Assembly: GCA_963556145.1 (NCBI GenBank)
Contig: OY744472.1
Span: 2,666,001-2,730,000 of the forward strand
Length of the DNA: 64,000 nucleotides
Direction of reading: 5' to 3'
From: Hygrocybe punicea
Taxonomy: Eukaryota > Basidiomycota > Agaricomycetes > Agaricales > Hygrophoraceae
Shown one piece after another: positions 56,096 through 64,000 of this stretch (position 1 is its first letter; every line of letters starts with the position of its first letter). The notes beneath the pieces were generated by a model, which ran no database searches, was not told where the DNA came from, and saw nothing but the letters and a program-made list of their open reading frames with translations. A program made the translations under genes and the position numbers.

Positions 56096-57274
56096 TCAGA
56101 TGTAATTACAATGATGGTACCAGCCAAATGCATCGCATGGAGTAATTGAGTACACAGCATCACTAAGAGTGAGATAAATACCTGTCGGATCATCAGATCC
56201 AAAACCAGAAAGAAACTCATATTGGTTACAGCGGAGATGAGCTTTGACAGCGGAGAAAGCTAATTCGATTGGATTGTAGTCTGGAGAGTAGGGGGGTAGG
56301 TATTCACACCACATTCCTCTGCAACAAAGCTGTAAATCACAATATACTATACCTCAAAAGAAACATACTGATCATGGATCATTTCTCGAATGAGTGGTGA
56401 CTGGTGTATACATGCATTGTCCATCACAATGACCGAATTCGGACCCGGAAAGGGGTTCATTCATGTAAGTAGTCCATCAATGAATTGTGCGAATTTTAGC
56501 TTTGTGAATGAACCTAGCGTGATTTCAAGGGAAAGAATCCCATCAAGGGATAGCGCAGGTAGAATTGAATAACTGGCACAATGTAAATAGCATGTATGAA
56601 AGCTATGGAGAAGACTCACCATTGACCACGGATAAAAAAAGCTTTTCGATATGCTCGTTTACCCTTGCGTGCCCATCCTCGACCTCGACCCATCTGGCGA
56701 TCGGTAGAACTTTTGTCTACGAAAACCAGTTGCTCTGGAGCATAATTTAGGCCCATGTGAGCAACAAAATTAGCTCGCCGTTCAAGGTTTTGCTCAATTG
56801 CGATACGTGTTGTCTACAACATTCTATGAGTAAAAAACAGGGTGTAGACAGCACACTCACAGTTTTAAGTGTATATCCTGATCGTTCCAAGGCCCTCCCA
56901 ACTGATGACAATGACACTTCGACATGGCAGGTGTTGGACAAGCCTTGTTGAAGCTCGCTGAGGTAGGTGTCACAATTGCGAGCAAGGCATGAATGTAGAT
57001 ACTATATAATGTTGTCAGTGGTCTGGAAATCTGTATGACAGTGAAAAGGCACCTCGACATCATCCAGCGTGAGTGCTCGTGGCCTTCCTTTGTTCTGAAA
57101 CATGTCGATTTGGTGGAAAGGGTGCCCAGTTGTCTTGATTGTTGCTTGGATCCGCTGAATTTGACGTTTGCTGATTCCAGTGAATGCCATTATCTCGGAA
57201 ATGTCGATTTTGGCTGCTAGCATTCGGGAGACAACGAGACACAGGTCCTGCGAGGTTTTTCGACCTTGAGGCAT
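56096..57274 (-). pseudogene. Tc1-like DD34E transposase with one stop
   Basis: Starts at 57274 (MPQGRKTSQDLCLVVSRMLA). An N-terminal helix-turn-helix follows (IMAFTGISKRQIQRIQATI), then RGRP-like NKGRPRALTLDDVE. Several short introns follow. Catalytic residues: first Asp in LVFVDKSSTDR, second in VIVMDNACIHQS, Glu in the signature [14 protein letters not shown]. There are 34 residues between the second Asp and the Glu after splicing. A TGA interrupts the frame near 56465 (GLLT stop MNPF), where Trp would fit. Otherwise all domains are present, so inactivation may be recent. Confidence 0.8.
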
Positions 57275-57513
57275 CTTGATCTTGGTTGATCAACAATAAC
57301 TGTGATATCTCGTGATTACCAGATCAGGTTGATAATGCTGCATATTGTCGACATCTCCACAGGCAAGCCAGCATTATGAGAAATCATTCTATACATGAAA
57401 TCCACAAGCCACCACAAATTAACCTCTGGTGATGGTTGTAAAATTCAAAAGCTCAAGACTATGACCAGATAACGGCAAATTGTATTTCACGGTAAAATCA
57501 CTTTGAAATTACC

Positions 57514-57669
57514 ACCAGCAGGTCGGAAATAATTTTTAGAATGATGATTGTCAAGACAGAAAGGGGCTCCGAGCCCTCGTTGTTGAGATAAAATTCAAAA
57601 GCTCTGGGAGGTGATTTTGCACGCACTATATTAGGAAATTGCCGCCACGCCAACATATATGCAAACAGC
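57514..57669 (-). repeat. Right TIR of the Tc1/mariner element
   Basis: Inverted partner of 53826-53981. Confidence 0.85.
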
Positions 57670-58146
57670 TATAATTACGAGTTCTTTTGATTTATTAAAA
57701 GACTCGTTCTTTATCAGACCTGGTTCAGTGAGGGTGCATAATTAATTAATTAATTGATAAAGTTGATTGCCTATAGACAAAATTTTTTTGGGCAAGAGTT
57801 ACTAGAGGAAACACCAGCAAAACAGCCATTTTGTTGTAGAATGTATAGATAAATGGCAGGTGAACATAGAGGCTATAGACACTCATAGATACTTGGCTTA
57901 GATTGTCAAGAGCTACATAGAGCTGTACAGCTCTGGATAGTATAAGAAGTAGTCTATGAATCTATGGCTCTATGGGTGTCTGCACAGCACATGGCAGAGC
58001 TGTATTGCTGATGGTTGTTTTGCTGATGAAGGCCACCTTTGGTGGTGCAACCTTGGTTTCTTTTTAAAAGGTGTTACCTTGCTTGCAAGGTTGCTGACAC
58101 CTCATAAAGATGGCCATCGGGCATGGATATTGTAAATAACCGTCAA
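57670..58146. other. Non-coding, AT-rich
   Basis: Contains taattaattaattaattgat (about 57741) and short direct repeats around ctatagacac/ctatgggtgt. No gene is seen. Confidence 0.5.
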
Positions 58147-58154
58147 TACTGGTC

Positions 58155-59492
58155 TAGTGATGGATGGGTCAGGTTTGGAACCATGGTTCGAACCTGAACC
58201 GATGGGAACCGAACCATGGTTTGGGTCCAAGTTTGGGGCCAGGCATGAACCGGACCTAAAGTCCGGTTCTGCGTTCACGTGTTTTTTCGTGGTCCAGAAC
58301 TCATTTGGAACGGTTCAAACCGGTAGGAAACCACCGTGAAATATCATGTCATGCAACAACTTCAAGTTGAATGACGTCGACGTCGAACTTGAAGATGAGC
58401 AGAACAACTGTTCTGCTCAAGGTAAGTCCTTGGTTATTTCAGGTACCTCTACTAATTCTAACTTTTGGTTCATTCTTACTTCACTAGCAGAGAATTAACA
58501 ACAATGGCAATGACATCCACCGCCAACTGGCAGCAGGGCAATGGCAATGGCAATGATGATGACGGCACCACCACCACCACCATCGTCACACAATAACAAC
58601 GATGGTGATGACCTCCACCACCATCCAGCAGCACGACGATGGTGGAACTGGGCTGATGGTGATGACAACCTAAGCCGTGAGCTGTGGCTCGGGTCTGGGG
58701 CCTGCCACACTCTTTTGACCCTGACCACAATGACCACAGTGACGATGACGGCGACACCACCAAGCTGGAGTGGTGCTGGCCAAGGTATGACAACAACACA
58801 TCCCGCTGCTGCTGCTGCCACTACCACAGCACCAGCAGCGATGCCATGATGCCAATGCCAATGCCAATGCCTCTGATGCTAATGGCAATGGAAACAGATA
58901 TGGAAATGGAAACAGAGATGGAAATGACACGTCAAGACCAACGCGACCACAGACCACAGCGACTATGGCACGAAACCCAATGGGTATGGCTACGGCAGCA
59001 GCAACAACAGCAGCAACCGCAGCAGCGATGGCAGTAGCAACAACCACAGCAGCAACTGCCCCCCTCACTCAAGCATGCCAATGCCCAATGGCATGAATGG
59101 ACAGTGAACGGTGGCAGACAGGGTGGTGGGTTGCAACACCAGGCAGCGTGAACAGCAGGAGGCATCTGTACCCTGTGGGGCAAAGCAGGGGTGAGGGCAC
59201 TCTGTGCCACCCTCCTTTTTTTCTTCAACAATATATTAATACTACTTAAAATACATTGTTTTACTACCCGTGACATACCTGAGTGTAAGCCAAAAAAAAA
59301 AAATGCAAAAATATCCATACTTAAGGTTCGGTTCTTGGTTCTAGGAAGCCCAAACTGGAACCGGACCTGAAAGAACCGGAACTGATGGTTTGGTCCGAGG
59401 TTCTGTACCTAAATAGAACCGGACCTAAGGTTTGGTCTGAGGTTCACCAAATTTGGCTGAGAACCAGACCGAACTGGACCTGTCCATCACTA
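58155..59492. mobile_element. hAT-type MITE (TIR tagtgatgga)
   Basis: 1338 bp, tagtgatggatgggtcagg...ggacctgtccatcacta. The 8-bp duplication tactggtc (58147-58154 and 59493-59500) is exact. Subterminal regions repeat ggttcgaacc/ccggacct motifs. The core contains caccaccac and aatggcaatggc repeats, with no transposase. Confidence 0.9.
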
Positions 59493-59642
59493 TACTGGTC
59501 ACCACACTCCTTCATAACTTCTTACTTTTTGGGGTTTCCCCACCCCATTTTATGCTTCAAGTCTTGCCCCTTTTCTATCGTGTGTGGATATCATCAATTG
59601 GGATATCGTACATCAATGTCAATCATGGACGCCCCGCCATTA

Positions 59643-59810
59643 GTGTTGCCGGGGTTCGGTTCTAGAACCGGGGTTTGAACCTGAACCTACCCGAACCGGA
59701 CCAGGGTTCAGGTCCAGTTGAGGCAAATTGGGGAACTGGTTCTGGATCGAGGGCGATCTTGCTGAACCGGTTCCGGGGAGTTTGAACTGGTGAACCAGTG
59801 ATCACTTACC
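59643..59810. mobile_element. Partial hAT-type end (tagtgttgcc family)
   Basis: tagtgttgccggggttcggt, followed by ggttctagaaccgg and other ggttc/gaacc motifs, resembles the left end of 33920-38630. No right end is found, so it is a truncated copy. Confidence 0.55.
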
Positions 59811-60153
59811 CACGTGTTTTTGGCACATCGCGATCTGTGTACCCACTTCCACCACTGTACTCTGCCTATCGTCACAGCCCACAGTGGGCTCTCCCCTGAT
59901 TTGATATTCAACTGCCCCTGCTGATGGCCACGACAACCACAATTTCATCATGCACCGGCGCAACAGGCGATCTCATCCGCTGAAAGGTTAGATCGCACCC
60001 TTGGTATGGCTTAATCACTCACGACATGACCTTTCAGATTGTCTCAATCCACTGTATTTTCAATGATGAGTCTTTTTCTTATCCATACCAGGGCCTTTTT
60101 TTGTATTTATATTTCATTTTCTGTCTCCCCCGTACCCTTTTTGTTTCATCCAG
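59811..60153. other. Non-coding region upstream of the hAT gene
   Basis: T-rich, with no gene seen. It may include the promoter or a 5' non-coding exon of the following hAT gene. Confidence 0.4.
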
Positions 60154-63100
60154 ATGTTAGGCTCAGCTCCCAGTCAAAAGGTACACATTTCAAAGCCATT
60201 CAGGTTCCCCCACTTTGATAACATGTCAGGTTGTGCTGTAGCTGCAGATGGAACTCTTCTCGACGCCAAAGACATTGTTTGGTACAGCAATGCTAACGAT
60301 GTTGTCCCTATCTCCACCCCATCAGTGTCCCGCCCCCTCACAGCTACATCCTCGCATGCTTTGATTTCTTCCCAAGTCCCAACCACTCTCGACAAGTTTC
60401 TCGGTAACACCACTCATACCCCAGTGCCCAAGGTTGCTGGCGCTCGCCAATCTGGCCAGGTCTTGTGTCCCTCTGCAAGAGTCACAGATCCGGACAACAT
60501 TTCGACACAGGCCAATGCATGCAAGTGCAAGCAACTGGCTAGCAGCAAGGCAACTGCCTCCACATGTTGTCACATTGTATCCAGCTCTGACAGTGATGAA
60601 GAACTCAACGCTACCGACCATGAGCAGGAACTCGATGCTACCGAGGGAGCCACTGACGCTACCACAAATGTAGATGACGATATTGAAGATCACGATGAAG
60701 ATCAGAACGATGATGTTGAGATGCTGGATGCTGAGGATGCATATGAGTTTACAAAGGGCCTAGCAAAGCAGGATCGTGAGGTGAGTCCTGATCTGCCTTT
60801 TTTCTTTTCATATCTTACGGTCTTTTCAATTCCAGGCTAGGGTCAAGGCTGATCATTCCAAGGACGACCGCACGGCTGATGTCCATACCATTTTCCAACG
60901 AGACAGGAAGAGTCTCAACCCTGACTCTGGTCAGCTTGAGGACGGCCACTGGTGTGTTCTGTGCCAGAAAGCCGGACTCCCTCACCATAGGGCCTTTTTT
61001 ACAGGTGGAATATCTAGCTTGCATTCACACATCCGAAGGTATGTGTCCCTTATTACGAATTACCTCTGTCTGACATTCATCGCTCCATACAGGAATGCCA
61101 GCCACTTCGAAGCCTACAAGAAATCATGCATGCGGATTCCCCACAGGCACGCGCCTTCTTCAAGAAGTGTTGCGAAGAGGCTGAAATCCCCACATTACAA
61201 CTTCTCACCTGGATTCGCACCCACTGGGCATCTCTTTTCAAATTTTTAGATCATATACTCAAGCTACAGAAGGTTCGTTGATGATTTCACAAGCTTGGCG
61301 TCATGACTGACATGCCTTGCATACAGGGTCTTATTCGTTTTGTACAGCTGGCGGATGACAGTGAGGAAGTCCCTGACCTCAAAGGAAACAAGCTCTGCGC
61401 AGATTTCAAGTTGACCAAGAGTAAGGTTGACCACGGGTACGGGTCTACCCGTGGTTTTTAGGTCACGGGTGGCGCGGGTACGGGTACGGTTGCCAAATTT
61501 GGCACCCGCAACCAAACCGTGACCCGTACCTGCGACACCGCGGTTTTCGATGAGTTGGTGACAACAACAGGGCTACGTGCCCTCAGGTACATTTCTTTTG
61601 TATTTGACATTAAACTGACTATCTTTTCTTAGATAATATTGAATTACCATACCACCATGAAAACCCCAACCCAAAACCCCACGCCCGCAAGAGGACGCGT
61701 CTAAACGCGTCCCAGACCGCGATCCCACAACGCCGGCACCAACGCCCAGCCAATCGGGCACCAACACCAGCTCAAAGCCACGACGCCACTGCCAAGAAGT
61801 CGCAAGTGTGAGCCCGCAGCCTAACGGCGTCGAAACGCGGGCCAACATGTATGCAAAGACGGCGGCAGCAGTCAAGCAGCCCATGGCAACACAAACGACG
61901 TGGCAACGCAAACGACATGGCAACGCAAACGACATGGAATACCATAGCAAGGATGGTGACGGTGATGGGGACAACGACGTGGATAGGACGAGGTGGACGT
62001 GGACGATGAGGGCCCGGGATTATGACGACGAGGGCCAGGGCCAGGACGACAATGGACGACAGCCATGATGACGACAGCCAGAACGATGATGGCCAGGACA
62101 ACAATGGCCACAACGATGGCGGCCGGGACCATGACAGCCAGGACCATGACAGCCAGGACGACGACAGCCAGGACAATGATGGCCAGGGCGGCAACGGCCA
62201 CAACGACACCAGCTGATTGGCCAACGGTGACGAGGTCGGCAACGACGTGACATGGGACAAGGATGGGCCAGGGGATGAAGGGCCATGGGGACTGTCAACA
62301 ATGTTGACAGAACCATGACCCCCCCTCAAATGACCTCGCAAACCGCGTCAGCCACATGTCAATTGACATGGCGAGGCATTTGCGAGGTCGACAATGACCA
62401 GGACGGAATGAGCTCCCACCACAGACCTGTAGCACCCGTGGGTCGTACGGTTCGTGGCGGGTGCTACCCGTCACGGGTACGGTCTTCACGGGTGTGGGTA
62501 CGGTATTGGCAAACCCAACCCGTACCACACCCGTGGTCAACCCTAACCAAGAGGGATTGGGAGCACATCAAAAAGGTGCGCGAAGTCCTGCAAGTGAGTG
62601 ATCAATCTTTCATCTCTGTGACTATTGTGTACTGATCGTGTCTATGTAGGAACCTGCAACTGTGACCCAGTCATTCTCTTCCTCACGCAATCCAACTGTC
62701 TCACGTACAATTCCAGTTCTGGAATTCCTACAGCAACAGTGGGAAAATATGGCACGGCAGCCCAAATTCAGAGGTATGTCTGAGGCCTTCGAGAATGGGC
62801 TCGAGAATCTCCGCAAGTGGTATCGCAGTGTCGACAACACAGACGCATACTTCATATGTCTTGGTGGGTGTTTGGCTTCGTGGCCTGAAGATGACTCACG
62901 ATGAATGTAGCTCTGGATCCAAATTTCAAAACTGTGTATGCGGAAAACAACAGGGACTCGGCATACTATGAGGAGGGGATGGAATCATTGTATTCTGCAG
63001 TGAGTACTATGAATTCGCTGTTGCCAAAGCATCTGATCTTATACAATCCAAAGTATGACTCATATTATGTGCAGCCAGAAGCAGATCAACCGCATGTATC

Positions 63101-63420
63101 TAACGTCCTCGAAGGTCAGTGTTGTGCCTGTCTCGAGATAGTGAGATATTGAATGCATTATCAGATGTTCCTACTACAAAAGGTGTGCTGTATGGGCACT
63201 CGTGGATGCAAGCAGCTGTGAAGGCCTGAAAGGATCATGATACAGCACAGACTAACCCCCGCGAGGAACTGACGGCCTACCTTGCAGCGCCACTGGAAGA
63301 ACATATCGAGGATGTTGTTGGATGGTGGGGGGTACATTGTCATGATCCAAAGTGGTTTTGGATCAAACATGGTATCAAGCTGACAGCAAGGACACCCGAG
63401 TTTATCAGCCTGAAGGAACA
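60154..63420 (+). pseudogene. hAT-family transposase, internally deleted and MITE-interrupted
   Basis: Exon 1 (60154-60780, 209 codons) is an acidic, low-complexity N-terminus (VDDDIEDHDEDQNDDVEMLD). After a 55-bp intron a BED-like finger appears (HWCVLCQKAG ... SLHSHIRR, then HFEAYKKSC). The frame then jumps to DSPQARAFFKKCCEEAEIPT and TLQLLTWIRTHWASLFKFLD, so much of the catalytic core is missing. After the MITE (61422-62545) it continues RDWEHIKKVREVLQ, TVSRTIPVLEFLQQQWENMA, DNTDAYFICLALDPNFKTVY. The hAT dimerisation segment is ELTAYLAAPLEEHIEDVVGW. It ends shortly after, lacking the final helices. It is related to the transposases that move 8-bp-TSD MITEs, but is inactive. Confidence 0.8.
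61422..62545. mobile_element. hAT-type MITE (TIR taaggttgaccacggg) in the hAT pseudogene
   Basis: 1124 bp, of the same family as 3935-4900. The 8-bp duplication accaagag (61414-61421 and 62546-62553) is exact. gggtacggg motifs lie at both ends. The core has gacagccaggac and caacgcaaacgac repeats. Confidence 0.95.
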
Positions 63421-63423
63421 GTA

Positions 63424-64000
63424 GCCAATAACAAGAATAAAGTTCAAGTTAAGCTACCTTACCTCCACTGATAAGAAAAGACAAGGACACTACCCCAGGA
63501 CACTGTCCCAAGTTGAGAGACACTTATCAGTTAAAGGATTAGTTATTAGATGTCTTATCCTTAACTTAACTGCTAAGGATAAGACATTAGCTAACAGCAG
63601 GACCATATCAGGCAACAAGATCAAAAGATCAAAGAAGCTGCACAGCCACAATCTTATCTCAGTTGGACCAAAACAAGATAAGAAGCACCATCTTACATCA
63701 TCCATCAAGATCTATTGATCAAGAAGAAGCATTGTCTGAAGAATTGATCTATCAAGCACAATTTGAAATAGCATGACTCAGCCTTGATCCATGATTCCTG
63801 GAGAATCATAGAATACTCCCCCAGATCACAGATTAGATCAGCCCTTGACTCATCCCCTCCTGTGATGACTCAGTTGATCCACCCTCAACATCTTATGACT
63901 ACTATGACCATATATGGACCACTAAGACCATCTATAGCTCATCATGACCAAATTATGACCTTATGACCAATTATGCCAGCATTCCCATCACATCTACCCT
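63424..64000. other. Non-coding end of window
   Basis: AT-rich. It contains a hairpin with a perfect 14-bp stem and 10-nt loop at 63550-63587 and repeated atgacca/accataa-like words near the end. No gene is seen. Confidence 0.5.

Larger units (their letters stand above)
53826..57669. mobile_element. Tc1/mariner-type element with long TIRs and two convergent genes
   Basis: Terminal inverted repeats of about 155 bp (53826-53981 and 57514-57669) begin gctgtttgcatatatgttgg. A DD34E transposase is on the minus strand and a second gene on the plus strand. The 3844-bp size is well above a one-gene Tc1 element. A TA lies just outside the right end, but the left flank reads tc, so the TA duplication has decayed or the end is off by a base or two. 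Confidence 0.85.

Noticed and set aside
58476..59068. Overlapping frames on both strands in the MITE core
   Set aside because: Driven by caccaccac and aatggcaatggc repeats, with no start or domain support.

Overview
The window looks like a repeat-rich stretch of a basidiomycete (probably Agaricomycete) nuclear genome. This is inferred from short GT-AG introns of about 50-85 bp, fungal-type HIS5 and SHMT genes, and a dense load of Ty3, hAT, Tc1/mariner and DIRS-like elements. No bacterial operon, rRNA, tRNA or CRISPR array was recognised. Only two conventional host genes are evident: histidinol-phosphate aminotransferase (1761-3155, +, 3 exons) and serine hydroxymethyltransferase (51835-53751, -, 8 exons). 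Almost everything else is transposon sequence, much of it nested.

Layout. 1-1395: inverted-repeat element with a pyrimidine-rich minisatellite core. 1761-3155: HIS5. 3728-9110: an old minus-strand Ty3-type solo LTR split by an 8-bp-TSD hAT MITE and by a TG...CA element with a 5-bp TSD, followed by a decayed copy of a short-LTR element (called E here). 9552-11990: broken DIRS-like tyrosine-recombinase retroelement (-). 12000-33078: old Ty3 element B, its gag split by the young, nearly intact Ty3 element A (12848-22651). B also carries two hAT MITEs. 33803-49297: Ty3 element C, which lacks pol. Its 5' LTR holds a 4.7-kb hAT-type element, which in turn holds a three-LTR copy of E. Its gag holds non-coding Ty3 element D (40719-46498). 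49628-50380: solo LTR of the B family. 51835-53751: SHMT. 53826-57669: a two-gene Tc1/mariner element. 58155-59492: another hAT MITE. 60154-63420: hAT transposase pseudogene split by a hAT MITE. 63424-64000: non-coding.

The most notable pattern is that Ty3 elements A, B and C each carry, between their coding region and 3' LTR, a gene on the opposite strand to gag-pol. Its architecture is a short N-terminal exon, a charged coiled-coil exon and a C-terminal paired Cys-cluster with a basic/acidic tail. A and C are clearly homologous; B has the same plan. This looks like an antisense accessory gene of these retrotransposons. The second candidate is the Tc1/mariner element, which carries a 568-codon AT-hook-like gene convergent with its DD34E transposase.

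Insertion order can be read from target-site duplications: 4 bp for Ty3 elements A, C, D, the B-family solo LTR and E; 8 bp for hAT-type elements. Many coding remnants are interrupted by TGA where related copies have Arg, consistent with CpG-to-TpG decay. All functional statements come from motif recognition and comparison within the window; no database search was run.
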